Part shown: piece after piece, positions 23,967 through 32,555 of the stretch
How positions within the stretch are numbered: position 1 is the first letter of the stretch
Layout: the number at the start of each line of letters is the position of its first letter
From: Caulobacter sp.
GTDB lineage: Bacteria > Pseudomonadota > Alphaproteobacteria > Caulobacterales > Caulobacteraceae
Direction: 5' to 3'
Length of the DNA stretch: 34,582 nucleotides
Assembly (NCBI GenBank): GCA_021741355.1
Contig: JAIOXZ010000034.1
Span: forward strand, 1-34,582
Program-made: the position numbers and the translations under genes
The notes under the pieces: model-generated
What the model was told of the DNA's origin: nothing
Databases searched by the model: none
Seen by the model: only the letters and a program-made list of their open reading frames with translations

Positions 23967-24536
23967 CTAGTCGTCCGCGTATTCGCGCAGCGCGTCGAGG
24001 CACAGCTGCAGACCCGTCACGTCGCCCAGCACGTCCGGCGTCACGATCACGAACAGGCGGCGCGCCTCGGCCCACAGCATGATCGTCTCGGGCAGGCCGA
24101 AGTCCTCGATCAGACAGCCCTCCCCGTCACGCCAGACGCCGTCCTCGTCCAGCTGTGCGCCGATATGGGCGTCTACGCGGTCGCGGAACTCCGCTTCGTG
24201 CTCATAGGCGACGTTCATGTAGGCCATGACCGGCTTGCCGAGGCCTGACAGAAAGCCGGCCTCGAACGCCGTGCCGGGATCCGCCGTCGGCCCCCGCCAG
24301 GGAGTCAGGTTGACGATCGCCGCGTCGGCGCGACGCATCCGGGCGACGCGCTCGGCGTAGAGCTCCCGCGCCATGATCTCGCCGGGCTCCAGTTCGCGGA
24401 GTTCGCTGGTGTCGGCCTGCAGCATGGAGAAGCCGACGGCCTCGCACATCGCCTGGCGCAGTGCGAAATGCGCGCCGACGTTCGGGAACCAGACCTCGGG
24501 TCCGGCCAGGTAGAGACTTGAGATGCGACGGACCAC
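23967..24536 (-). CDS. Nucleoside 2-deoxyribosyltransferase-like protein
   Basis: 189 residues beginning at GTG 24536. It opens with SSLYLAGPEVWFPN, like the YLAxP strand of nucleoside 2-deoxyribosyltransferases (PF05014), followed by RMRRADAAIVNLTPWRGPTADPGTAFEAGF, with the D-x-G-T-x-x-E motif whose Glu is the catalytic nucleophile in this family. These enzymes exchange bases on deoxynucleosides or hydrolyse N-glycosidic bonds. The substrate is unknown. The start lies five bases after the stop of the upstream YceI-like gene, so the two are probably cotranscribed. Confidence 0.87.
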   Translation of the reverse strand: MVRRISSLYLAGPEVWFPNVGAHFALRQAMCEAVGFSMLQADTSELRELEPGEIMARELYAERVARMRRADAAIVNLTPWRGPTADPGTAFEAGFLSGLGKPVMAYMNVAYEHEAEFRDRVDAHIGAQLDEDGVWRDGEGCLIEDFGLPETIMLWAEARRLFVIVTPDVLGDVTGLQLCLDALREYADD

Positions 24537-24541
24537 CGGCG

Positions 24542-25132
24542 TCAGGACGCGGCGGGCGCGGGCGCGACGGCCAGGGCTTCGATGCGGATGGGCACGTCCT
24601 CGCCGATCAGGCCGGGCGGCAGGGCGGCGCCGACGCCGAAGTCCCGGCGCTTGACCGAACCGGTGATGGTGAAGCCGGCGGCCTGCTTGCCCGAGCCCGG
24701 GGCCTTGCCGATCTTGTTCAGCTTGACCTTGAAGGTCACCGGCTTTGTTACGCCGTTCAGCGTGAAGTCGCCGGTCACGTCGGCGGTGTCGGGCCCGGTC
24801 GTAACCACCTTGGTCGACTTGAAGGTGATCAGGGCGTTGGCGGCGGCGTTCAGCCAGCGCTCGCCCTTCAGGTGCTCGTCGCGGGTGGGGTCGCCGGCGA
24901 ACAGGCTGGCGACCGTCACCTGGGCCTCGACCCGGCTGGCGGCCGGATCGGCCTCGTCGATCCAGATCGTGCCGGAGGCGGCCGTGAAGGCGCCCAGAAT
25001 GGTCGTGAAGCCGAACCGGTCGACCTGGAAGGTCGTCTGGGTGTGGGTCGGGTCAATCGTATAGGCCACGGGCGCGGCAATCGCCGGCGCGGCGGTCAGG
25101 GCCAGCACGGCGGCGAGGATCAGACGTTTCAT
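24542..25132 (-). CDS. YceI-family periplasmic protein
   Basis: 196 residues with a signal peptide (MKRLILAAVLALTAAPAIAA) and the YceI beta-barrel sequence: YTIDPTHTQTTFQVDRFGF, VEAQVTVASLFAGDPTRDEHLKG, and GVTKPVTFKVKLNK. YceI-type lipocalins bind isoprenoid quinone-like lipids; no ligand can be inferred. Start ATG 25132. The gene is in series with the upstream Cys-rich exported protein (38-bp gap) and the downstream deoxyribosyltransferase-like gene. Confidence 0.93.
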   Translation of the reverse strand: MKRLILAAVLALTAAPAIAAPVAYTIDPTHTQTTFQVDRFGFTTILGAFTAASGTIWIDEADPAASRVEAQVTVASLFAGDPTRDEHLKGERWLNAAANALITFKSTKVVTTGPDTADVTGDFTLNGVTKPVTFKVKLNKIGKAPGSGKQAAGFTITGSVKRRDFGVGAALPPGLIGEDVPIRIEALAVAPAPAAS

Positions 25133-25169
25133 AGGCGAACTCCGGAAGGGCCCGCCCAAGGTAGTGCGC

Positions 25170-25598
25170 CTACTTGCGTGTGAACAGGGCCACGACCTGG
25201 GCTTCTTCGCTGGCGGCGAGCTTGCAGGCGGCCCCGTTTGCGACGGGTTCGCACCCGACCCATTGCACCGTCCAGTCGACCCCGTAGTGACCGTTGGACT
25301 GAGCGGCCAGGACAACGGGAGCCTTGCGCTTGATGCGCAGCCAGCACTGGTAGTTGAACTGCGTCGCGAAGCGCGTCTGGACGCCCCCGCAGAACAGACC
25401 GGATGGCGCACTGGACACGTAGGTGCCATCGGGCACGTCCCCGCCGATCGCCACCATCAGGCGGACATCCATATCCGCCACGACCGTGACCCCGTCCACC
25501 GTGGTCACGGCGCCGGGCGCCGACTCAACAGCCGACGCACTCCCGGCGACCGCCCAGAGACCGGCCGCGATCAGTCCAACACAAACCCGAGACGCCAA
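25170..25598 (-). CDS. Small exported protein with four cysteines, unknown function
   Basis: 142 residues from TTG 25598. The N-terminus (MASRVCVGLIAAGLWAVAGSASA) is a signal peptide. The mature part is beta-rich and has four Cys, in LFCGG, YQCWL, VGCEP and AACKL, spaced in a way that would suit two disulfide bonds in the periplasm. I do not recognise a family. The upstream AGGGG gives only a fair ribosome site. It lies 38 bp after the ilvC stop on the same strand, so it may be transcribed with ilvC, but nothing ties it to amino-acid synthesis. Confidence 0.6.
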   Translation of the reverse strand: MASRVCVGLIAAGLWAVAGSASAVESAPGAVTTVDGVTVVADMDVRLMVAIGGDVPDGTYVSSAPSGLFCGGVQTRFATQFNYQCWLRIKRKAPVVLAAQSNGHYGVDWTVQWVGCEPVANGAACKLAASEEAQVVALFTRK

Positions 25599-25636
25599 GA
25601 CGAACCCCTACCCGCAAGCCAGAGGCGGGAGATGGA

Positions 25637-26674
<1,038 letters not shown>

Positions 26675-26720
26675 TCATTTGCGCCGCACCCGCGCAACGG
26701 CAGTGCAGCAAAGGCCGGGC

Positions 26721-26749
26721 TATCGAGCGGAAAATTGCCCGAACGTCAA
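26721..26749 (-). promoter_or_regulatory. Probable ilvC promoter
   Basis: On the minus strand TTGACG (26749-26744) is followed, after a 17-nt spacer, by TCGATA (26726-26721) within GCTCGATAGC. The -35 is good; the -10 is not sigma70-like but resembles the GCTANA-type Caulobacter consensus. It lies about 65 nt before the ilvC start codon. Confidence 0.45.
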
Positions 26750-26800
26750 GGGTTCGACCGCTCTTGAGGGCATATCGGCGCCGTGGATCGCCCCAACCGA

Positions 26801-26833
26801 AAAGAAAAAGCCCCGGAGTCACCTCCGGGGCTT
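26801..26833 (-). terminator. Rho-independent terminator of the RcnB-like gene
   Basis: An 11-bp perfect stem, AAGCCCCGGAG (26808-26818) with CTCCGGGGCTT (26823-26833) and a TCAC loop. On the minus strand it is followed by a T-rich run (TTTTTCTTT). It sits just past the stop of the gene ending at 26855. Confidence 0.88.
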
Positions 26834-26854
26834 CATCACTCGGTCGACCGCGTC

Positions 26855-27943
26855 CTACCAGAAGAGGCCGTAGTAGACGGTCACGATCCGGCCGGTCCAG
26901 ATGTCGACCAGCAGGGCGTCCTGGCCCACACGGATCCATTCGCAGCCGATCGGCGGATACGGCAGGCCGTACGCGCCGGCGTTCAGATAGTAGCTGCTGG
27001 TGAACCAGCCGAACGGCAGGAAGTCGCCGAAGCTCCAGCTGCGGGCATACCAGCCGCTCGGGTAACGATAGGGCGCGATCCGGTAGCGGTGATTGGCGCG
27101 GTAGGACCGCTGCCAGGACCGCTCGTTGTACCAGCTCCGGCCGCGGTCACGGCTGCGCATGCCCCGACCCTCGCCCGGACGGCGGCCGTCCCAGCGGCGG
27201 TCGCCACCGCGCCCGTCGCGATCCCAGCCGCCGCGGCCGTCGCGGTCCCAGCCGCCCTGACCCTGACCGCCCGGACGTCCGGCGCCGGGACGGCCATCGG
27301 GACGACCGTCACGGTCGCGATCCCAGTTGCCCTGACCCTGTCCCTGACCGCCGGGGCGGCCCGCGCCCGGACGACCATCGGGACGGCCATCGCGATCACG
27401 GTCCCAGCTGCCCTGGCCCTGACCTTGACCACCGGGGCGGCCCGCGCCTGGTCGGCCATCGGGACGACCATCACGATCACGATCCCAGCCGCCCTGGCCC
27501 TGGCCGCCGGGACGTCCGCCCTGGCCCTGCCATTGACCCTGACCTTGACCCTGACCGCCGGGGCGACCGGGACGAACGCCGGGCGCCTGTTGTCCCTGAC
27601 CGCCGCCCTGACCCTGCCACTGACCCGGGCCGCGACGATCACCCTGACCGCCGGCGCCGGCGGGGCCGCGCGGACGACCGCCCTGCCCCTGCCATTGCGG
27701 CTGGCCGCCACCCTGGGCGCCCGGACCACCCGGACGCGGGCCACGGGGTTGCCCCTGGGGCTGGCCCTGCGGGCCCTTGGCGGTCGGTTGCGGCCCGGCG
27801 CGCGGCGGCGGAGGCGGAGGCGGGACCCGAGACTCCTCGCCGCCATTCTGGCGGGCGGCGCCACGACGGCCCTCGTCCTGGGCGTAGGCAGCCGTGCTGG
27901 CCAGAAGCGCCAACACGAGCGCGGTGGAGATGGTCTTTTTCAT
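26855..27943 (-). CDS. RcnB-like exported protein with long Gly/Gln-rich repeat region
   Basis: 362 residues. A signal peptide (MKKTISTALVLALLASTAAYA) is followed by a proline tract and a Gly/Gln/Arg/Asp-rich region of about 230 residues that contains three copies of a 27-residue repeat (WDRDRDGRPDGRPGAGRPGG plus GQGQGQG). The C-terminal 75 residues, from NHRYRIAPYRYPSGW to the final YYGLFW, match RcnB, a periplasmic protein tied to nickel/cobalt homeostasis in E. coli. The repeat could bind metal, but no His or Cys is enriched. The second ATG (27943) is preferred to 27946 for its distance from GGAG. A terminator follows. Confidence 0.83.
   Translation of the reverse strand: MKKTISTALVLALLASTAAYAQDEGRRGAARQNGGEESRVPPPPPPPRAGPQPTAKGPQGQPQGQPRGPRPGGPGAQGGGQPQWQGQGGRPRGPAGAGGQGDRRGPGQWQGQGGGQGQQAPGVRPGRPGGQGQGQGQWQGQGGRPGGQGQGGWDRDRDGRPDGRPGAGRPGGQGQGQGSWDRDRDGRPDGRPGAGRPGGQGQGQGNWDRDRDGRPDGRPGAGRPGGQGQGGWDRDGRGGWDRDGRGGDRRWDGRRPGEGRGMRSRDRGRSWYNERSWQRSYRANHRYRIAPYRYPSGWYARSWSFGDFLPFGWFTSSYYLNAGAYGLPYPPIGCEWIRVGQDALLVDIWTGRIVTVYYGLFW
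27245..27487 (-). repeat. 81-bp in-gene tandem repeat
   Basis: The Trp codons of the three copies lie at 27485-27487, 27404-27406 and 27323-27325, exactly 81 bp (27 codons) apart. A shorter 24-bp repeat (WDRDGRGG) follows at the 3' end. Such direct repeats can change copy number by slippage or recombination. Confidence 0.85.
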
Positions 27944-28061
27944 CATGTGCTCCGTGGTTCCGGTGTGCGCCGGTCCCTGATTGTCCCTTTAATAACCACG
28001 GATGCGCGCGCGAACCTGAACCGTGGTTGAACGAAACCGTCCTCTGCGTCAGCCTGTCGCC

Positions 28062-28616
28062 ATGAGCGCTGCCCCAATTGATGTGATCGGTTTCTGGCGG
28101 CTGGCCGGGCCGGCGAAGTGGTTCCGCAAGGACTGGCGGTTCGACGAGGCTATCCGCCTGCGATTCGAGCCCGTCCATTTCGCCGCCGCCCGCGGTGAAT
28201 ACGAGCACTGGATGGGGACAGCGGACGGCTGCCTCGCCCTGCTGCTGCTGCTCGACCAGTTCCCGCGCAACCTGTGGCGCAAGTCGCCCCACGCCTTTGC
28301 GACGGACGCCATGGCCCGTCGCGTCGCCCGGCATATGATCCAGTCGGACTTCGACCAGGAGATCGAGCCGGCGCTGCGGGCCTTCTGCTACCTGCCGTTC
28401 GAGCATTCCGAGGACATGGCCGACCAGGATCTCAGCGTGCGGCTGTGCGAGGCCCTGCGCGACGCCACCGGCGATGAGGAAACGCTGAAGTTCGCGATCG
28501 TGCATCGCGACATCATCGTCCGGTTCGGTCGCTTCCCGCACCGCAACGGACAACTGGGCCGGGAGACGACGGACGAGGAGCAGGTCTTCCTCGACGAAGG
28601 CGGGTTCGCCGGCTGA
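28062..28616 (+). CDS. DUF924 family protein
   Basis: 184 residues. It contains the DUF924 sequence signature: a start in DVIGFWRLAGPAKWFRKD, the stretch GCLALLLLLDQFPRNLWR, and CYLPFEHSEDMADQDLSV, with a C-terminal FGRFPHRNGQLGRETTDEE. DUF924 proteins are all-helical and of unknown function, cytosolic. Start ATG 28062 is preferred to an upstream in-frame GTG at 28023 since the conserved part begins there. It is divergent from the RcnB-like gene, with a 118-bp gap that probably holds both promoters. Confidence 0.92.
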   Translation: MSAAPIDVIGFWRLAGPAKWFRKDWRFDEAIRLRFEPVHFAAARGEYEHWMGTADGCLALLLLLDQFPRNLWRKSPHAFATDAMARRVARHMIQSDFDQEIEPALRAFCYLPFEHSEDMADQDLSVRLCEALRDATGDEETLKFAIVHRDIIVRFGRFPHRNGQLGRETTDEEQVFLDEGGFAG

Positions 28617-28701
28617 CGGGCGGTCCGCGACGATCAGACCCTGTGGATGACTCGAGATCGTGACTTGGCGAGGGGGTGATTCGGCCCGACGCTCCCGAGT
28701 C

Positions 28702-29550
28702 ATGAACGCCATCGCGCCCGTCATCGCTGTCCAGGAAAAGGCTGCCCCCGATCATCCGGAGCGGCAGTACCTCGGCCTGCTGGCCGACATCATGACCAAC
28801 GGCGTGCAGCGCGGCGATCGCACCGGCACCGGCACCCTGGGCGTCTTCGGCCGCCAGATACGCTTCGACCTGGCGCAGGGCTTCCCGCTGCTGACCACCA
28901 AGAAAGTGCATCTCAAGTCGATCGTGCTGGAACTGCTCTGGTTCCTGCGCGGCGACACCAACGTCCGCTGGCTGCAGGACCAGGGCGTCAGCATCTGGGA
29001 CGAATGGGCCGATGAGGCGGGCGAACTGGGTCCGGTCTACGGTCGCCAGTGGCGCAGCTGGGCCGCGCCCGACGGCCGGGTGATCGACCAGATCGCCGCC
29101 GTCGTCGAAAGCCTGAAGACCAATCCCAACAGCCGTCGCCACATCGTCAGCGCCTGGAACCCGGCCGACGTCGACGACATGGCCCTGCCGCCCTGCCACT
29201 GCCTGTTCCAGTTCTTCGTCGCGGACGGAAAACTGAGCTGCCAGCTGTACCAGCGCAGCGCCGATGTGTTCCTCGGCGTGCCGTTCAATATCGCCAGCTA
29301 TGCCCTGCTGACACAGATGATGGCCCAGGTGACGGGTCTGCAGCCCGGCGAGTTCGTGCACACCTTCGGCGACGCGCACCTCTACCTGAACCACCTCGAC
29401 CAGGCGAAGGAGCAGCTCCGCCGCGAGCCCTACCCCTTCCCGACCATGCGCATCACGCCGCGCCGGGACCTGCTGGCCTATCGCTACGAGGATTTCGTGC
29501 TCGAGGACTACCAGGCCCATCCGGCGATCAAGGCGCCGATCGCGGTTTAG
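28702..29550 (+). CDS. thyA: Thymidylate synthase
   Basis: 282 residues. It methylates dUMP to dTMP with methylene-tetrahydrofolate as donor and reductant. The family motifs are [40 protein letters not shown], the catalytic cysteine region [11 protein letters not shown] (C165), [22 protein letters not shown] and the C-terminal [10 protein letters not shown]. The C-terminus is standard. The start is given at ATG 28702; the N-terminal 20 residues before YLGLLADIM are an extension and the ribosome site is poor. Its by-product dihydrofolate is recycled by FolA, encoded downstream. Confidence 0.97.
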   Translation: MNAIAPVIAVQEKAAPDHPERQYLGLLADIMTNGVQRGDRTGTGTLGVFGRQIRFDLAQGFPLLTTKKVHLKSIVLELLWFLRGDTNVRWLQDQGVSIWDEWADEAGELGPVYGRQWRSWAAPDGRVIDQIAAVVESLKTNPNSRRHIVSAWNPADVDDMALPPCHCLFQFFVADGKLSCQLYQRSADVFLGVPFNIASYALLTQMMAQVTGLQPGEFVHTFGDAHLYLNHLDQAKEQLRREPYPFPTMRITPRRDLLAYRYEDFVLEDYQAHPAIKAPIAV

Positions 29551-29602
29551 CCGGCGCGGCGATACACTTGCAGGTTGTTCCCGGTTCGTTCCTGATCGAC
29601 GG

Positions 29603-29863
29603 GTGATCAGCGACCTTCCACCTCCGGCCCACGATCTGCGCCATCTCGATCCGGAGGTGCGCAAGGAGCGCGTCAAGCTGGCCGCGAACGCATCAAACGC
29701 CTTCGGGCTGGCGTTCCTGATCGGATCGCTCGTCGCGCCCCTGGTAGACCCGACGCGATTGATCGATCTCCGCCGCGCCGTCCCGGGTCTTTTGATCGGT
29801 CTGGCCTTCATTCTCGCGGCGACGTTCGCTTTGCGCTATATGAAGGCCAAGGAGCCGAGCTGA
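29603..29863 (+). CDS. Small membrane protein, two hydrophobic segments
   Basis: 86 residues, starting at GTG 29603. Two hydrophobic segments (FGLAFLIGSLVAPLV and GLLIGLAFILAATFALRYM) suggest a small inner-membrane hairpin; the N-terminal PPPAHDLRHLDPEVRKERVKL is soluble and charged. I do not recognise a family. The TGA stop overlaps the next start codon in TGATG, so the small ORF following it is translationally coupled. They lie between thyA and folA. Confidence 0.6.
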   Translation: MISDLPPPAHDLRHLDPEVRKERVKLAANASNAFGLAFLIGSLVAPLVDPTRLIDLRRAVPGLLIGLAFILAATFALRYMKAKEPS

Positions 29864-30003
29864 TGGACCCATTCATCGCAACGGGATTGTTCATGATCGC
29901 CCTGGCCGCGATCGTCGTGCCGCCCTTCATCTGGCTGCTTCCGAAGCTCGACCGCGCCGCAGGCCGCCTCTCCGACTATCTCGACGCCCGCAAGGCCCGC
30001 TGA
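29863..30003 (+). CDS. 46-residue single-span membrane protein
   Basis: A 46-codon frame (MDPFIATGLFMIALAAIVVP, then FIWLLPKLDRAAGRLSDYL) with one clear hydrophobic segment and a basic tail (DARKAR). ATG 29863 overlaps the previous stop in a TGATG. The amino-acid make-up and tight coupling argue for a real gene, as does its hydrophobic-then-amphipathic layout. Its function is unknown; it could be a companion of the preceding small membrane protein. Confidence 0.55.
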   Translation: MDPFIATGLFMIALAAIVVPPFIWLLPKLDRAAGRLSDYLDARKAR

Positions 30004-30064
30004 CCGCTTGCACTTCGCTGTGCAGTCGATGGTCACGCGGCGGCCGGCGGGGTAGTCAGGGACC

Positions 30065-30586
30065 ATGCCAATGCCCGCCCTCCGCCTCGCCATCCTCTGC
30101 GCAGCGCTCCTCGCCCTGCCCGCCTCGGCGCAAACCCCGGTCGTGAAGCCCGTCGGCCCTGCCGAGGCCCTCGCCTGGCGCGCGCTGCAGGCCTGTGTCG
30201 CCATCAGCAAGGGCGCGCCGCTCGAGACCGCCGCGGCCCAGGCCGGCTTCGTCAAGGACGACACCGGCTGGGCCGCCGAGATCGCCGAACGTTCCCTGAC
30301 GCTGGAAGTCGCCACGCCCCCCGCCCCGCCCGGCGCGAAGGCCTGCATCATGGTCGCGCGCGGCCCGCTGGCCGACCACGAGGGCCTGCGCAAACGCCTG
30401 GACGCCTGGGCGCTGAAGGAAGGCTACCAGCCGGCCATCGAAGGCGTGACCCCGGGCGGCGGACAGTCCGTGCGCTATGCGACGCCCGACGAGGCGCGCG
30501 CCATCGTGCTGGCCCGCTATCCCGAGACCGGCAATCCGGGTCAGCCGACCCGCAGCGTCCTGTTCCTCGGCTGGGTGGCGCCATGA
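30065..30586 (+). CDS. Exported protein of unknown function
   Basis: 173 residues. The N-terminus (MPMPALRLAILCAALLALPASA) is a signal peptide, so the protein is probably periplasmic. The mature part holds two Cys (QACVAIS and KACIMVA), which might form one disulfide, and a strand-helix pattern. I do not recognise a family. The stop overlaps the folA start (ATGA), so it is cotranscribed and translationally coupled with folA, but this need not mean a folate role. Confidence 0.68.
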   Translation: MPMPALRLAILCAALLALPASAQTPVVKPVGPAEALAWRALQACVAISKGAPLETAAAQAGFVKDDTGWAAEIAERSLTLEVATPPAPPGAKACIMVARGPLADHEGLRKRLDAWALKEGYQPAIEGVTPGGGQSVRYATPDEARAIVLARYPETGNPGQPTRSVLFLGWVAP

Positions 30587-31098
30587 AGGTCGGCATAACG
30601 CTCGGCCCCGTCGCCCGCGGCCGCAACGGCGTCATAGGCGCGGGCGGCAAGCTGCCCTGGCGGCTGAAGTCTGATCTGGCCATCTTCAAACAGGTCACCA
30701 TGTTCAAGCCGGTGATCATGGGCCGCAAGACCTGGGACAGCCTGCCGTTCAAGCCTCTGCCCGGCCGCCTGAACGTGGTGCTGTCGAAGGATGGTTCGTT
30801 CGAGCCGAACGGCGCGGTGGTCTGCGAGACCTTCGGCGAGGCGGTCGAGATCGCCCGTGAGCAGGCGGAAGAGGACGGCGCGGAGGAGGTCTGCGTCATC
30901 GGCGGCGCGGCGCTCTACGCCCTGGCCATGCCGCGCGCGACCCGGATGTATGTCACCGAGGTCGACGCGGCGCCCGAGGGGGACGTGCTGTTCCCTCCGT
31001 TTGACGAAGCCGGCTGGAAAGAGGTGCGCCGCGACGCCCACCCCGCCGGTGAGGGCGACGACCATGCCTTTGTCTTCCGGGTGCTTGAGCGGCGATGA
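30583..31098 (+). CDS. folA: Dihydrofolate reductase
   Basis: 171 residues. It reduces dihydrofolate to tetrahydrofolate with NADPH. Features are GVIGAGGKLPWRLKSDLAIFK (about 15-35, containing the acidic substrate-binding residue in SDLAIFK), PVIMGRKTWDSLP, PGRLNVVLSKDG, and EEVCVIGGAALYALAMPRATRMYVTEVD. The start overlaps the preceding stop (ATGA). Together with thyA 1 kb upstream it completes the dTMP cycle. Length is typical of bacterial DHFR. Confidence 0.96.
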   Translation: MKVGITLGPVARGRNGVIGAGGKLPWRLKSDLAIFKQVTMFKPVIMGRKTWDSLPFKPLPGRLNVVLSKDGSFEPNGAVVCETFGEAVEIAREQAEEDGAEEVCVIGGAALYALAMPRATRMYVTEVDAAPEGDVLFPPFDEAGWKEVRRDAHPAGEGDDHAFVFRVLERR

Positions 31099-31172
31099 AG
31101 GCGGACGACTTGCGCTGACGCGGCGTCACGCGGTTCTATCCCTGCAACCAGAAAAGACAGGGAGTGCGCCGC

Positions 31173-32084
31173 ATGAACATCGAACTCGTCGCCGAGGGAC
31201 TCCGCTTCCCGGAAGGCCCGATCGCCATGGCCGACGGCTCGGTGATCTTCACCGAGATCGCGGCGCAGCGACTGACGCGCGTGACGCCCGACGGCACGAT
31301 CTCGGTGGTGGCCGAGACCGGCGGCGGTCCCAACGGCGCGGCGATCGGCCCGGACGGCGCGATCTATGTCACCAACAACGGCGGCAGCTTCGAATGGCTG
31401 GAGATGGAGGGTCTGCTGATCCCCGGTCCGACGCCGGCGAGCCACGTCGGCGGATCGATCCAGCGGGTCGATATCGCCACCGGCAAGGTCGAGACCCTTT
31501 ACGACAGCTGCGACGGCAAGCGTCTGGTCGGCCCCAACGATCTGGTGTTCGACAAGCAAGGCGGCTTCTGGTTCACCGACCACGGCTGCTCGACGCCGGA
31601 GGGCCGCAAGTTCGGCGCGCTCTACTATGCGAAGACCGACGGCTCGCACATCAGTCGCCAGCGCGACCACTTCGTTTCGCCGAACGGGGTGGGTCTCTCG
31701 CCGGATGAGAAGACGGTCTACATGGCCGACACCAACCTCGGCCGGCTGTGGGCGTTCGACATCGCCGAGCCGGGCGTGCTGGCCGCGCCGCCGCCGTTCC
31801 AGCCGGGCCGGGTGGTCCACAACCTGCCGGGCTTCCAGCTGCTCGACAGCCTGGCGGTCGAGGCCGGGGGCAAGGTCTGCGTGGCGACCATCATCAACGG
31901 CGGGATCACCGCCTTCGACCCGAGCGGGACGACCGAGCACTATCCGTTCCCGGACATCCTGGTGACCAACATCTGCTTCGGCGGGCCGGACATGACCACC
32001 GCCTGGATCACCGCCTCGGGCACCGGCAAGCTGTACCGCGCGACCTGGCCGCGGCCCGGCCTGAAGCTGAACTTCAACGCCTGA
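31173..32084 (+). CDS. SMP-30/gluconolactonase family beta-propeller
   Basis: 303 residues, start ATG 31173 behind GGGAG. The repeated blades include AEGLRFPEGPIAMADGSVIF, GGGPNGAAIGPDGAIYVTNNGG, RLVGPNDLVFDKQGGFWFTDHG, FVSPNGVGLSPDEKTVYMADTN and LLDSLAVEAGGKVCVATIINGG. The conserved Glu (PEG), Asn (GPND) and Asp (DSLAV) bind the catalytic metal in this family. Such lactonases hydrolyse sugar or xenobiotic lactones. The substrate is unknown. No signal peptide is seen, so it is probably cytosolic. Confidence 0.92.
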   Translation: MNIELVAEGLRFPEGPIAMADGSVIFTEIAAQRLTRVTPDGTISVVAETGGGPNGAAIGPDGAIYVTNNGGSFEWLEMEGLLIPGPTPASHVGGSIQRVDIATGKVETLYDSCDGKRLVGPNDLVFDKQGGFWFTDHGCSTPEGRKFGALYYAKTDGSHISRQRDHFVSPNGVGLSPDEKTVYMADTNLGRLWAFDIAEPGVLAAPPPFQPGRVVHNLPGFQLLDSLAVEAGGKVCVATIINGGITAFDPSGTTEHYPFPDILVTNICFGGPDMTTAWITASGTGKLYRATWPRPGLKLNFNA

Positions 32085-32092
32085 GGTCCCAC

Positions 32093-32169
32093 GGGGACAT
32101 GTACCGAAGGTACGTGTCCCCTAAACCAGCCGCTCGATTGGGGGACACGTACCTTTGGTACATGTCCCC
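32093..32169. repeat. Paired GGGGACA-type palindromes, 77-bp element (copy 2)
   Basis: Unit A (32093-32121) and unit B (32141-32169) match the copy at 23886-23962 in length, order and spacer (19 nt, two mismatches). It lies between the lactonase gene and the convergent small ORF, in a probable termination position for both. Confidence 0.92.
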
Positions 32170-32174
32170 TCCGG

Positions 32175-32342
32175 CTACCGCGACATCCAGGGCTTGGACT
32201 TCGACGACGAGGTCTGGGCCGCCGCCTGTTCGCGCTGGAAGCGCCCGCCGCGCGGGGGCTTTGGGCGGGCGGCGATGGCCGCCTGCTTCAGGCGCAGGGC
32301 CTTCTGCATGGGGGTCTCGTCAGCGGGCGGGTCGTCAGTCAT
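32175..32342 (-). CDS. Small basic protein, 55 aa, conserved-looking in alphaproteobacteria
   Basis: The 56-codon minus-strand frame begins MTDDPPADETPMQKALRLKQ and continues AAIAARPKPPRGGRFQREQ, ending SKPWMSR. The MQKALxLKQAAIAA...PKPPRGG core reminds me of a short uncharacterised protein seen widely in Caulobacter-like genomes. It is basic and disordered-looking apart from the central helix. It ends six bases before repeat copy 2, and faces the lactonase gene. The plus-strand frame here starts inside the repeat and has no sensible composition. Confidence 0.62.
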   Translation of the reverse strand: MTDDPPADETPMQKALRLKQAAIAARPKPPRGGRFQREQAAAQTSSSKSKPWMSR

Positions 32343-32514
32343 GCGCCTGACGCTACCCGGCTTGGGGCGCGCGCACCAGTGCGCGCCAGGGCCGCCGGCA
32401 TGATCACGCCTATCCCCCGTTCATGTGATTGCATCCACCCGCAGGGGGCGGGAGAGTCGCCGGGGGACGCGGACAGCACAGTCCCTGATCCGGAGAATCT
32501 GGTCTAGACTCAAG

Positions 32515-32552
32515 CCCGACGTCCGGCAGTACGCCGGGTTGGAGGCGTCGGG
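32515..32552 (+). promoter_or_regulatory. Nested hairpin around the ribosome site of the regulator gene
   Basis: The outer stem CCCGACG (32515-32521) pairs with CGTCGGG (32546-32552), and the inner stem CCGGC (32523-32527) with GCCGG (32533-32537). The Shine-Dalgarno GGAGG (32541-32545) lies in the internal loop, ten bases before GTG 32556. Folding could limit ribosome access. The sequence supports the pairing but not the function. Confidence 0.5.
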
Positions 32553-32555
32553 TCA

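Noticed and set aside
26783..28030. 415-codon Ala/Thr-rich plus-strand frame
   Set aside because: It is the mirror of the Gly/Gln repeat region of the RcnB-like gene, whose signal peptide, RcnB C-terminus and terminator all support the minus strand.
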